DNA of 63,916 bases from Clostridium sp. HBUAS56010 (GTDB lineage: Bacteria > Bacillota > Clostridia > Lachnospirales > Lachnospiraceae): NCBI RefSeq assembly GCF_007115105.1, contig NZ_SULJ01000014.1:17237-81152 (forward strand). Reading direction: 5' to 3'. Shown piece by piece: positions 19,584 through 28,584 of this stretch (position 1 is its first letter; every line of letters begins with the position of its first letter). The notes below the pieces were generated by a model. The model saw only the letters and a list, made by a program, of their open reading frames with translations, did not search any database and was not told where the DNA came from. The position numbers and the translations under genes were made by a program.

Positions 19584-19629
19584 TCTTTCCAAACTTACTT
19601 GATTATGATTAACTAAGTTTGGAAAGAAT
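19584..19629 (+). terminator. Strong inverted repeat after the hydrolase gene
   Basis: TTCTTTCCAAACTTA and TAAGTTTGGAAAGAA form a perfect 15-bp stem with a 16-base loop, 37 bases after the stop at 19546. No long T run follows, so it may be a weak terminator or an mRNA-stabilising hairpin. Confidence 0.5.
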
Positions 19630-19808
19630 CTTGTGTATCTCGTCATTTCTATGGTAGAATAGGCATGTTTGTATTTTAATACCCAAAAGCCATTGTACAT
19701 ATATTGACTTTTTCTCTCATCTTTGATAACATCCATAAACATACAAGTTATATAGAGATATATGTTATTTGCATAAAATACAGGATTTTGAACCCGGGAG
19801 GAAATAAA

Positions 19809-21443
19809 GTGAAAAAAAAGTTATTAACCATTCTATTAGCAGCAGCTGCCCTAACCACAGCCTGCAGCAATAGTTCAAAGACAAAGACATCTGACGGTGC
19901 AGCAGCTTCTAATGCAGCGAACGAAGTTAACATTGAAAGCAAATCAGAAGATACCGATTCAGCCAGCATTTCAAAAGGCGGCAATATCATTATTTCAGAA
20001 ACCGCTGATCCCCAGAATGTGAATCCCCTCTTTGTAGTGGATCAGACAAGCTTTGATATGCAGCAGGCGTTATACAGTCCATTTTTTGAGATTGTAGGTG
20101 GAAAGATTTATTATGGAAATGGTATTGCAGAAAGTGTAACTCCCAATGAAGACAGCAGTGAATTTACTCTGACTTTGAAAAAGGATTTAAAATGGCATGA
20201 CGGACAGCCGCTTACCGCCGATGATGTGGTGTTCACAATGCAGGTTCTGGTTGATCCTGATCAGAAAGTTCCATATTCTTCCTATGGCATGATTGATGGC
20301 AGTCCCATTGAAGCCGAGAAAGTAGATGATCTGACCGTTAAGATTAAACTTCCGGCATCGTCAGCAGGATTTTTAGGAGGATTGAGTCAGGTTTACTGTA
20401 TTCCCAAACATATCTATGAAGGTGTAAAAGACATCGGCACCAGTGATTTGAATAATACCCCGGTAGGAAGCGGACCATTTAAGTTTGTAGAATATAAATC
20501 CGGTCAGTATGTGAAAGTAGAACGGTTTGATGACTGGTTTAATCCGGTATACCTCGATGGAATAACCTTTAAGATTGTAAAAGATGCCAACTCAGCCAAT
20601 GCAGCTTTGGCAAGCGGAGATATCAATGCACGTCTTATCAGCCCCGAAGAATATGAAACGGTAGCCGGCTATAACAATGTTACCATTTACTCCTACAATT
20701 CCGGTCGTGTGAATGCCTTATTTATGAATCAGAATAATGAAGCACTGAAGGATAAAAGGGTTCGGCAGGCAATCAGCTATGCGCTGGATAAAGAAGAACT
20801 GACCCAGTTTGCATTTACTTCTTCCAAGTTTGCTTCCCCGGCGTATTCCATTCTGACACCAGATACCTTGTTTTATAAAGGAGATTTGACAAAGTACGAC
20901 AACGACCAGGCAAAAGCAAAGCAGTTGCTTGAGGAGGCAGGTCAGAGTGATCTGAGTTTGAATATTATGTATATTTCCACAAATAAAACCATGGAAAACG
21001 AAGCACTGTATATTCAATCAAAGCTTGCAGAAGCAGGAATTACCATTCAACTAAAACCAATGGATGAATCCACATTTAAAAATAAAATCCAGGAAACCGG
21101 GTCCAAAGAATTTGATCTTGTTCTTCATTACTATACATTGGGAGAAGAACCAAGTTTATATTCTGACATATCATCTTCCGATAGCCGTTCTAACTATTCC
21201 CGCATTGATGACGAAACGTTAGACGAACTGTGGAAGAAAGGGAATACTGTGTCCGATGAGGCAGAGCGCGCGTTACTATATGAAGAGATTCAGACTCGAA
21301 TTAACGATAATATGTACATTTACCCTATTGCGTATTCCAATGGTTTTTATGCAGTAGATCAGAGATTTAAAGGATTTGATCAGGCTATTTTAAAGACAAT
21401 CTATTATGATTATTCTAAAATTTATCAGGAATCCAATCAGTAG
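19809..21443 (+). CDS. oppA: Oligopeptide ABC transporter substrate-binding lipoprotein
   Basis: The start is the GTG at 19809: GGGAGG lies seven bases upstream and the signal peptide begins exactly there, although the frame is open earlier. The 544-residue product has a lipobox L-T-T-A-C at ~16-20 and an S/T/D-rich linker, then an SBP_bac_5 fold (L-K-W-H-D-G-Q-P-L-T-A-D-D-V at ~125, D-K-R-V-R-Q-A-I-S-Y-A-L-D near ~310). It captures peptides outside the membrane for the OppBCDF transporter encoded downstream. Peptide rather than nickel specificity is assumed from general similarity. Confidence 0.9.
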   Translation: MKKKLLTILLAAAALTTACSNSSKTKTSDGAAASNAANEVNIESKSEDTDSASISKGGNIIISETADPQNVNPLFVVDQTSFDMQQALYSPFFEIVGGKIYYGNGIAESVTPNEDSSEFTLTLKKDLKWHDGQPLTADDVVFTMQVLVDPDQKVPYSSYGMIDGSPIEAEKVDDLTVKIKLPASSAGFLGGLSQVYCIPKHIYEGVKDIGTSDLNNTPVGSGPFKFVEYKSGQYVKVERFDDWFNPVYLDGITFKIVKDANSANAALASGDINARLISPEEYETVAGYNNVTIYSYNSGRVNALFMNQNNEALKDKRVRQAISYALDKEELTQFAFTSSKFASPAYSILTPDTLFYKGDLTKYDNDQAKAKQLLEEAGQSDLSLNIMYISTNKTMENEALYIQSKLAEAGITIQLKPMDESTFKNKIQETGSKEFDLVLHYYTLGEEPSLYSDISSSDSRSNYSRIDDETLDELWKKGNTVSDEAERALLYEEIQTRINDNMYIYPIAYSNGFYAVDQRFKGFDQAILKTIYYDYSKIYQESNQ

Positions 21444-21515
21444 ATCAGAGGGCATCTGCCCCAATTTAGTGTTATAATAACCGGTAGATAATAGAATGAC
21501 TGGTTAACAACCCCA

Positions 21516-21560
21516 GGTTATTATGGAATCAGGAACCGTTTGGATGATTCTGTAATAACC
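21516..21560 (+). promoter_or_regulatory. Intercistronic hairpin between oppA and oppB
   Basis: GGTTATTATGGAATCA and TGATTCTGTAATAACC pair at 14 of 16 positions around a 13-base loop, in a 176-base gap where the rest of the operon is tightly packed. No T run follows. Such hairpins often protect the binding-protein mRNA so that it is made in excess over the membrane parts. A promoter-like TATAAT lies at about 21474. Confidence 0.5.
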
Positions 21561-21619
21561 TTTCCGTTGTTTCAGGAACATTCTTCCCTATAGATTGATT
21601 TTTGTTTTGGAGGCAAATG

Positions 21620-22570
21620 ATGAAAAAAGCAGTTAGCCGTCTTTTTCAATGTATTTTAACCATGTTTATCGTTTCAATCATATGTTTCATTCTGGTAAAA
21701 GCGGCTCCTGGAGATCCGGTTTTAATCTATGTGGAACCCAATATGAGCGAACAGTATATCGAGAGTCTGAGGGAAAGCCTTGGACTGAACAAGCCCTTAT
21801 ATGAACAGTATTTTATCTGGCTTATCAGGATATTAAAAGGGGATTTTGGGAATTCACTGATGAATAACCGCCCCGTACTGTCTCAGATTTTAGAACGGCT
21901 TCCAGCTACTGCGATTTTAATGGGAACCAGTATGGTGCTGGGGTTTTTCATATCTGTCTTTGTGGGATTGTATGCGGCAAAGCATAAGAATGGCTGGTTT
22001 GACAAAATTACAGGGATGCTGTGCTATGTGGGCATTTCTGTTCCAACGTTCTGGTTTGGAATCCTGCTCATTTATGTTTTAAGTGTAAATAAACGGATTC
22101 TTCCAAGTATTGGTATGCACAGCGAAGGAGTGAATACTTTTTCAGATCTGCTTTTGCATCTGGTTATGCCCTGTGCTGTGCTTACATTTGTAAATGCAGC
22201 ACAGTATATTCAGTATTTAAGAAGCAGTACCATTACGGAATTATCCTCTGATTATGTGATGGTGCAAAAGGCATATGGGATGAAGGAATCTGGCATTCTT
22301 TTTTTCCATGTGCTGAAAAATGCAATCCTTCCAATGATCACTGTCCTGGGAATGAGTCTCCAGTCTCTGGTTTCCGGAGCAATTATCACAGAACAGGTTT
22401 TTGCCTGGCCGGGAATCGGACAGCTTGCAGTCACTGCAGTCACTCAGTTTGATTATCCGCTGATTATGGGAATTACCATGTTTACGGCTCTGCTTGTGGT
22501 CATGGGCAATCTGTTTGCTGATATTCTCTATGCTGTTTTTGATCCCAGAATCCGAAAAGCAAGTATGTAA
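21620..22570 (+). CDS. oppB: Oligopeptide ABC transporter permease (OppB type)
   Basis: The start at 21620 is chosen over the ATG at 21617 and an upstream TTG because GGAGG lies six bases before it. The 316-residue protein has an N-terminal membrane helix, the OppB-type A-A-P-G-D-P motif at ~27, about six membrane segments, and the EAA loop near residue 205-230 (K-A-Y-G-M-K-E-S-G) that docks to the ATPases. It forms a heterodimer with OppC and is 11 bases from it. Confidence 0.92.
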   Translation: MKKAVSRLFQCILTMFIVSIICFILVKAAPGDPVLIYVEPNMSEQYIESLRESLGLNKPLYEQYFIWLIRILKGDFGNSLMNNRPVLSQILERLPATAILMGTSMVLGFFISVFVGLYAAKHKNGWFDKITGMLCYVGISVPTFWFGILLIYVLSVNKRILPSIGMHSEGVNTFSDLLLHLVMPCAVLTFVNAAQYIQYLRSSTITELSSDYVMVQKAYGMKESGILFFHVLKNAILPMITVLGMSLQSLVSGAIITEQVFAWPGIGQLAVTAVTQFDYPLIMGITMFTALLVVMGNLFADILYAVFDPRIRKASM

Positions 22571-22581
22571 GGAGGAGACAG

Positions 22582-23415
22582 ATGAGAGAAAATCTTTTGA
22601 AAAACATAAAAACAGGTTTTAAGACCAATCGGCTGGCGGTTCTTGGTGTGGCAATCATTGTTCTGTTCAGTCTGCTTTCTGCCTTTGCTTTCCTTTATCC
22701 CGTAAATCCCAACGCCATCAGTGTAACCAACCGGCTGGCAGCACCAAGCTTGCTGCATCCGTTTGGAACCGATGATATGGGAAGAGACTATTTCACCAGA
22801 TGCCTTTACGGAGGAAGATCATCACTATTAGTTGGCTTTCTGTCCATGATCTTATCAACTGCAATTGGAATTATAGTGGGTTCTGTCAGCGGCTTCATGG
22901 GAGGGAAAACCGATGCCGTATTGATGCGTCTTGTGGATGCCCTGATGAGTCTTCCGACTTTTCTGATTATGGTTGTGATGAACGCTTATTTTGAACCAGG
23001 AATTAAGAATGTTATTTTTATTATTGGATTTTTAACCTGGATGAACATTGCCCGGATCGTAAGGGGAGAAACCATTTCCCTCAATCAGAGAGAATATGTG
23101 ATCTATTCCAGAATTTCCGGAGAGAGGAAAATGAATATTATTTTCAGGCACATCATTCCAAACATTATGCCAACAATTATTGTTGCTGCAACCATGAATA
23201 TTGCCAATGCAATTTTAATGGAATCTGCTTTGAGTTTTTTCGGTCTTGGTATTGTTCCTCCCACCGCTTCATGGGGAAGTATGTTAAGCAAAGCCCAGGG
23301 GTATATTGCAACGGCACCCTATCTTGCATTTTTCCCGGGCCTTTTGATCCTGCTTACGGTCATCAGTTTTAATTATCTTGGTGAGGTGACACGAAAAATA
23401 TTTGAACCGAAATAG
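22582..23415 (+). CDS. oppC: Oligopeptide ABC transporter permease (OppC type)
   Basis: A 277-residue permease with an N-terminal helix, the OppC signature H-P-F-G-T-D-D-M-G-R-D at ~55, five further membrane segments, and the EAA-like loop Y-V-I-Y-S-R-I-S-G at ~172. GGAGGAG precedes the ATG. It is the partner of OppB and is followed after 10 bases by the first ATPase gene. Confidence 0.92.
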   Translation: MRENLLKNIKTGFKTNRLAVLGVAIIVLFSLLSAFAFLYPVNPNAISVTNRLAAPSLLHPFGTDDMGRDYFTRCLYGGRSSLLVGFLSMILSTAIGIIVGSVSGFMGGKTDAVLMRLVDALMSLPTFLIMVVMNAYFEPGIKNVIFIIGFLTWMNIARIVRGETISLNQREYVIYSRISGERKMNIIFRHIIPNIMPTIIVAATMNIANAILMESALSFFGLGIVPPTASWGSMLSKAQGYIATAPYLAFFPGLLILLTVISFNYLGEVTRKIFEPK

Positions 23416-23425
23416 GAGGAGAACC

Positions 23426-24403
23426 ATGGATTCGTTATTAGAAGTAAAAGATCTGTCTGTATCCTTTTATGGGGAAGCAGGTGAGACAAAAGCGGTGAAA
23501 AATGCCAGCTTTTCCATAAAAAAAGGAGAGTTTTTTGGAATTGTGGGAGAGTCCGGAAGCGGAAAAAGTGTTGCTGCAAAGAGCATTTTAGGATTGTTAC
23601 CAGGCAACGGAAAGGTCAATAGTGGTTTTGTCCAGTTTGATGGCAGAAATCTGTTGACGGAAAGTGAAAAAGAACTTCGTGAGGTGAGAGGCAAAGATAT
23701 TTCCATTGTATTTCAGGATTCCCTTTCTGCACTGAATCCAGTTTATACCATTGGAGATAAACTGATAGAGCTGCTTCGCCGCAATCACAAGATGACCAGG
23801 TTCCAGGCAAAAGAACGGGCGGTGGAATTGCTTACAGCAGTTGGAATTAATAATCCGGAAAAGCAATTAAGGAACTATCCTCATGAGCTGTCAGGAGGAA
23901 TGCGTCAGCGTGTTATGATTGCCATGGCAATCAGCGGCGATCCCAGACTGATGATTGCAGACGAACCAACCACAGCTCTTGATGTGACGATTCAGGCTCA
24001 GATTCTCATTTTGTTGAAGAATATACAGAAAAGTTCTGGCATGAGTGTAATTTTGATTACCCATGATCTAGGTGTTGTTGCACAGATGTGCAGCAGAATT
24101 GCCGTAATGTGCGGCGGATATGTGGTAGAAGAAGGAGAAGCAGAGGATATATTTTTTCATCCATCTCACCCTTATACCCAGGCGTTGATTGCCAGTATGC
24201 CAAAAGTAGGAGATGAACCTTTTGTTCCTTTCTTAGAACGCCCGGTTCAGGATAGAGAAGGAGAGCTGTGCCCGTTTTTAAACCGGTGCAGCAAGGCGGA
24301 TCAGACTTGTGAACGCTGTCTTCCTGAAATTTATAGGGAGCATGAAACACATTTGGTCCGTTGCCATAGAAAAGGAGAAAGTAAAAAATGGGAGAACCAT
24401 TGA
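23426..24403 (+). CDS. oppD: Oligopeptide ABC transporter ATPase (OppD type)
   Basis: The ATG at 23426 follows AGGAGGAG and avoids overlapping oppC. The 325-residue ATPase has Walker A G-E-S-G-S-G-K-S at ~38, the Q-loop in V-F-Q-D, signature L-S-G-G-M-R-Q-R at ~155, Walker B L-M-I-A-D-E-P-T-T-A-L-D and an H-loop T-H-D-L-G-V-V. A C-terminal oligopeptide/dipeptide extension carries a Cys cluster (C-P-F-L-N-R-C, C-E-R-C), which in this family can hold an iron-sulfur cluster. Its 3' end overlaps the next gene by 16 bases. Confidence 0.93.
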   Translation: MDSLLEVKDLSVSFYGEAGETKAVKNASFSIKKGEFFGIVGESGSGKSVAAKSILGLLPGNGKVNSGFVQFDGRNLLTESEKELREVRGKDISIVFQDSLSALNPVYTIGDKLIELLRRNHKMTRFQAKERAVELLTAVGINNPEKQLRNYPHELSGGMRQRVMIAMAISGDPRLMIADEPTTALDVTIQAQILILLKNIQKSSGMSVILITHDLGVVAQMCSRIAVMCGGYVVEEGEAEDIFFHPSHPYTQALIASMPKVGDEPFVPFLERPVQDREGELCPFLNRCSKADQTCERCLPEIYREHETHLVRCHRKGESKKWENH

Positions 24404-25359
24404 TAGAAGTAAAAGACTTAGAACTTCATTTTAAACAAAAATCCAGTAAGCTATGGTCCTTTCGTCCTGAGTATTTAAAAGCGGTGGATCAGGTGAGCTT
24501 TACCATTGAAAAAGGAGAGACCTTTGGTCTGGTAGGAGAGTCTGGAAGCGGCAAATCAACCATTGGCAAGTCCATTCTCAGGTATTATACTCCAACGGGG
24601 GGAGAAATCTTTTATCAGGGAACAGAGATTGGTCATAGAAAAGAGAGCCAGATGCTCCCGTTCCGGAAGAAGATGCAGTCTGTTTTTCAGGACCCCTATG
24701 CGTCCCTTGATCCTAGCCATACGGTTTCAGAGATTATCCGGGAACCGATGGAAATCCACAGACTTTATACGAAAGCAGAAAGAAAAGAGCGGGTAGAGAA
24801 TCTGATTGAAGTGGTTGGTTTAAAAAAGTCTGACCTTTTAAAATATCCCCATGAGTTCAGCGGAGGACAAAGACAGCGCATTTCCATTGCCCGTGCATTA
24901 TCCGTACAGCCGGAGTTTGTAGTATGCGATGAACCGATTTCAGCCCTTGATGTCTCGCTGCAGGCACAGATTATTCATCTGCTGGAGGAACTCCAGCAAC
25001 AGTATGGTCTGACTTATTTATTTATCAGCCATCAGCTTCAGGTGGTGCAGAAGTTATGTGACCGGATCGGAGTTTTATATCTGGGGAGCATTCTGGAAAC
25101 GTCGGATTCAGCCTCTCTTTATAAAGAGCCTCTTCATCCATATACAAAGATGCTGATTTCCTCCATTCTTCCACCGGATCCAACCATTCATGCGCTGGAT
25201 GAAATTGTAATAGAAAGTGGTGTTCAGAAACGGACAGAAGAAGGATGTAAATTTAAAAACCGCTGTCAAAGCTGTATGGAATGCTGTGAGCATGAAGTCC
25301 CTGCTTTAACGGAAGTAAAGCCAGGTCACTGGGTAGCCTGTCACCTGTATGAGTCATGA
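24388..25359 (+). CDS. oppF: Oligopeptide ABC transporter ATPase (OppF type)
   Basis: A 323-residue ATPase with Walker A G-E-S-G-S-G-K-S-T at ~50, signature F-S-G-G-Q-R-Q-R at ~155, Walker B F-V-V-C-D-E-P-I-S-A-L-D, and a C-terminal oligopeptide-family extension with the Cys cluster C-K-F-K-N-R-C..C-M-E-C-C. It pairs with OppD to power import. It starts inside the end of oppD behind AAAAGGAG, which indicates translational coupling, and is the last gene of the operon. Confidence 0.93.
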   Translation: MGEPLIEVKDLELHFKQKSSKLWSFRPEYLKAVDQVSFTIEKGETFGLVGESGSGKSTIGKSILRYYTPTGGEIFYQGTEIGHRKESQMLPFRKKMQSVFQDPYASLDPSHTVSEIIREPMEIHRLYTKAERKERVENLIEVVGLKKSDLLKYPHEFSGGQRQRISIARALSVQPEFVVCDEPISALDVSLQAQIIHLLEELQQQYGLTYLFISHQLQVVQKLCDRIGVLYLGSILETSDSASLYKEPLHPYTKMLISSILPPDPTIHALDEIVIESGVQKRTEEGCKFKNRCQSCMECCEHEVPALTEVKPGHWVACHLYES

Positions 25360-25409
25360 AGGCGGATCTTCCCGGCTGTTTAAAGGTGGTAGCAAAATCT
25401 TCGCAGGAG

Positions 25410-25418
25410 TGCTATAAT
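25410..25418 (+). promoter_or_regulatory. Extended -10 promoter for recQ
   Basis: TGC-TATAAT at 25410-25418 is a perfect -10 hexamer with an upstream TG. It lies about 43 bases before the recQ ATG, in the gap after the opp operon. No good -35 is visible, as is usual for extended -10 promoters. Confidence 0.5.
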
Positions 25419-25460
25419 AAAAAGAAATGCAAAGGATAAGGAGCAAGAAACAGAAGAGCT

Positions 25461-27290
25461 ATGGATAAATTTCAGGCACTAAAGCATTATTTTGGTTACG
25501 ATCAATTCCGGGAAGGTCAGGAACCTCTGATTGATGGAATTCTGGAAGGAAGAGATGCCCTTGGGATTATGCCGACCGGCTCAGGCAAGTCCCTGTGTTT
25601 TCAGATTCCAGCCCTTATGATGAAGGGGATTACACTGGTGATCTCCCCACTTATTTCTCTTATGAAGGATCAGGTTACGACCCTTAATCAGGCAGGTATT
25701 CACGCCGCATATCTTAACAGTTCTCTCACTGCCAGTCAGTATTATAAGGCCCTGTCTTATGCAAAGGAAGGGCGATATCCCATTATTTATGTAGCACCTG
25801 AGCGCCTTATGACAGATGACTTTTTAGATTTTGCACTGCAGACAGAGATTTCTATGATTGCAGTGGATGAGGCACATTGTGTTTCCCAGTGGGGACAGGA
25901 TTTCAGACCCAGTTATTTAAAGATTGTAGATTTTATTGGAAAACTTCCCAAAAGGCCGGTAATCAGTGCATTTACAGCCACTGCCACCAAAGAAGTAAGA
26001 GAAGATGTGATTGATATTCTTATGCTTCGGGAACCGGTCCTTGTTGCGACCGGATATGACAGACCGAATCTGTATCTGGGCGTTCAGTCGCCTAAGGATA
26101 AATATGCCGCATTGAAAAATTATGTGGATTTACATATGGAGCAGTGTGGAATCGTATACTGCTTAACAAGAAAACTGGTGGAGGAAGTCTGCAGCCGCCT
26201 CAATGCAGATGGTTTTTCCGCCACCAGATATCATGCCGGACTTAGCGATGCAGAGCGCAGAGCCAATCAGGAAGATTTTATTTTTGACAGAAGAGCGATT
26301 ATGGTTGCAACCAATGCCTTTGGTATGGGAATTGACAAATCCAATGTAAGATACGTCATTCATTATAATATGCCAAAAAACCTGGAATCCTATTATCAGG
26401 AAGTCGGCCGTTGTTCCAGAGATGGAGAACCCGGGGAATGTATTCTTTTATACAGTGGTAAAGATGTGGTGACGAATCAGATGTTTGTAGACAACAATCA
26501 GGACAACCAGGAATTAGACCCCTTAACCAGGAAGATTGTGGTGGAGCGGGACAGAGACAGGCTGAAAAAGATGACTTTTTATTCCTATACCAATGAATGT
26601 TTAAGAGATTATATTCTGCGGTATTTTGGAGAATATGGGGAGAACTATTGTGGGAACTGTTCTAATTGTTTGACACAATTTGAATCAGTGGATGTGACCG
26701 ATATTTCCAGAGCGCTTATCGGCTGTGTGGAGACAAGCAGACAGAGGTATGGCACAACTGTAATTATTGATACCGTTCATGGAGCGAATACAGCAAAGAT
26801 CAGAAATTACCGCATGAATGAGAATCCCCATTACGGTGCTTTAGCAAAAGTCCCTGTCTATAGACTGCGACAGGTCATGAATCATCTGTTTTTAAATGAT
26901 TATCTGGCTGTGACTGATGATGAATACTCCATTGTAAAGCTTACTGAAAAATCTCAGATTGTTTTAGAGGCTGAGGAGACTCTCTTTATGAAACTGGCAA
27001 AAGAGCAGGAAACCAGTATCAGAGAGAAGAGCAGCAAAAAAAGCAGGAAATCTAATAGCGCTGTGGCAGAACTTAACGAGGCAGATGAAATTTTATTTGA
27101 AAAATTAAGAGCTCTGCGTTTTCAAATTGCAAAAGAGGAAAAAGTACCGCCTTATATTGTGTTCTCTGATAAGACTCTGCTTCATATGGCTGTTATCAAA
27201 CCAAAGACAAAAGAAGAGATGCTGACAGTTTCCGGAGTAGGAGAATTTAAAGTGGAGAAGTACGGAAAGTCATTTCTTGAGATTTTATAA
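25461..27290 (+). CDS. recQ: ATP-dependent DNA helicase RecQ
   Basis: A 609-residue 3'-5' DNA helicase for recombination and fork repair. It has Walker A T-G-S-G-K-S at ~39, Walker B with D-E-A-H-C-V-S-Q-W-G-Q-D-F-R-P at ~136 (including the RecQ aromatic loop), helicase C motifs to ~335 with Q-E-V-G-R-C-S-R-D-G, the RQC zinc-binding cysteines C-G-N-C-S-N-C at ~397, a winged-helix region to ~500 and an HRDC domain at ~540-609. It is full length. The RBS is poorly placed. It stands alone between opp and a TRAP binding protein. Confidence 0.95.
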   Translation: MDKFQALKHYFGYDQFREGQEPLIDGILEGRDALGIMPTGSGKSLCFQIPALMMKGITLVISPLISLMKDQVTTLNQAGIHAAYLNSSLTASQYYKALSYAKEGRYPIIYVAPERLMTDDFLDFALQTEISMIAVDEAHCVSQWGQDFRPSYLKIVDFIGKLPKRPVISAFTATATKEVREDVIDILMLREPVLVATGYDRPNLYLGVQSPKDKYAALKNYVDLHMEQCGIVYCLTRKLVEEVCSRLNADGFSATRYHAGLSDAERRANQEDFIFDRRAIMVATNAFGMGIDKSNVRYVIHYNMPKNLESYYQEVGRCSRDGEPGECILLYSGKDVVTNQMFVDNNQDNQELDPLTRKIVVERDRDRLKKMTFYSYTNECLRDYILRYFGEYGENYCGNCSNCLTQFESVDVTDISRALIGCVETSRQRYGTTVIIDTVHGANTAKIRNYRMNENPHYGALAKVPVYRLRQVMNHLFLNDYLAVTDDEYSIVKLTEKSQIVLEAEETLFMKLAKEQETSIREKSSKKSRKSNSAVAELNEADEILFEKLRALRFQIAKEEKVPPYIVFSDKTLLHMAVIKPKTKEEMLTVSGVGEFKVEKYGKSFLEIL

Positions 27291-27368
27291 GAGATAAAAT
27301 GAGAAAATACAAATAAATGAGACCATTCATGGAAAGACTACTTGTATTACCATACAGGAGGAATGACC

Positions 27369-28481
27369 ATGAAACGATTACTGACTTTAATGCTTGTAGC
27401 TTCTATGGCGGTGAATCTTACAGGCTGTAGTTATAATTTTAACAAAAAATCAAAAGCAGAAGTTCCCTCTGCAGTAAGCGGCGGGACAGAAGACGAACGG
27501 GAAGCAAAGGCGGCGCAGGCATCAGCCGAAGCAGCAACTGCCCCGCGCCAGGAGCCCGAGCTGGTATTCCGCTATGGGGAAATTAATGGGGATGATAATA
27601 TTATAACCCAGACCGGATATAAATTTGCTGAATACGTGGATGAATTATCCGATGGCCGTATCCGGATTGATGTATATCCGGAACACGCTCTTGGAGACGA
27701 ACGAAGTTCACTCAGGGATCTGCGCAGAGGCGGAAGAAATATTGATATGTATCGAGGCAATACCAATTCACTTGCAGGGTATGGATTCAAAAAACTGAAT
27801 CTGTTCGGACTTCCATACGTTTTTGAGAATCGGGAAGGTCTTTGGAAGGTTTTAGACAGCGAGGTTGGGCAGAATCTTTTGTCAGAGGGGACAGAAGTTG
27901 GAGCCAACATGATGGGATTATTTTATACGGACGAAGGTCCGAGGAATCTGTTTACAACGAAACAGATCAATGGTCTGGAGGATTTGAAGGGGTTGAGAAT
28001 CCGCGTTCCGGAATCTGTTTTGATGATGGATACCATATCTGCTTTAGAAGGACGTCCGGTTCCTATGCCCTACACGGAGGTTTATGCAGCGCTGGAGAAT
28101 GGAATGATTGACGGTGCCGAGAATGCGCTTCCGGGCTATGTTTCCAGCAGATTTTATGAGATTGCTCCATATTACTTATTATCATCCCATGTGTACAGTC
28201 CCGGAATTGTCTTAATGGCGGAAGAAAAATGGAATAAATTAAGCCAGGAAGATAAAAGTATTTTATTAGAAGCCGGCAGACTGGCTTCTGAGTGGAATAA
28301 AAACGCCATTATGGAAGAAGAGGCAAGGCTGCTCAATGAATTACAGGAAAAAGGTGTAACCGTCTATGAACTGCCTCCTGAAGATTTAGAACGTGCAAAA
28401 AGCATGGAAGAGATCGTGAGAGTTGGGTTTACACCTGGGCTGGGAGATCTTTTAAAACGCATTATGGACATACAAAAATAA
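27369..28481 (+). CDS. TRAP-type C4-dicarboxylate-family solute-binding lipoprotein
   Basis: The ATG at 27369 is chosen because GGAGG lies seven bases upstream and the signal peptide begins there. The 370-residue product has a lipobox L-T-G-C at ~20, an acidic linker, then a DctP fold: G-Y-K-F-A-E-Y-V-D-E-L-S-D-G-R-I-R-I-D-V-Y-P at ~90, L-K-G-L-R-I-R-V-P with the conserved Arg at ~210, and V-Y-A-A-L-E-N-G-M-I-D-G-A-E-N at ~245. It should bind an organic acid outside the cell. No DctQ or DctM membrane genes lie beside it. Confidence 0.88.
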   Translation: MKRLLTLMLVASMAVNLTGCSYNFNKKSKAEVPSAVSGGTEDEREAKAAQASAEAATAPRQEPELVFRYGEINGDDNIITQTGYKFAEYVDELSDGRIRIDVYPEHALGDERSSLRDLRRGGRNIDMYRGNTNSLAGYGFKKLNLFGLPYVFENREGLWKVLDSEVGQNLLSEGTEVGANMMGLFYTDEGPRNLFTTKQINGLEDLKGLRIRVPESVLMMDTISALEGRPVPMPYTEVYAALENGMIDGAENALPGYVSSRFYEIAPYYLLSSHVYSPGIVLMAEEKWNKLSQEDKSILLEAGRLASEWNKNAIMEEEARLLNELQEKGVTVYELPPEDLERAKSMEEIVRVGFTPGLGDLLKRIMDIQK

Positions 28482-28490
28482 TGTTTTAAG

Positions 28491-28534
28491 AAAAGGGATG
28501 CCTGATAACCAAAAGGTTACAGACATCCTCTTTT
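28491..28534 (+). terminator. Intrinsic terminator after the TRAP gene
   Basis: GGATGCCTGATAACC and GGTTACAGACATCC pair with small bulges around AAAA, flanked by AAAAG and CTTTT. It begins 10 bases after the stop. Confidence 0.75.
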
Positions 28535-28549
28535 ATTCTTAAAAAACTG

Positions 28550-28558
28550 TGTTATGAT
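28550..28558 (+). promoter_or_regulatory. Extended -10 promoter for sbcDC
   Basis: TGT-TATGAT at 28550-28558 lies 26 bases before the sbcD start and just after the previous terminator. It is the only promoter-like element in the short gap. Confidence 0.45.
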
Positions 28559-28584
28559 GGTAGAAAAGACAAAGAGGAGGAAGC

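Noticed and set aside
19704-19730. TTGACT-based promoter before oppA
   Set aside because: No -10 hexamer lies at a workable distance; spacers are 13-15 bases.
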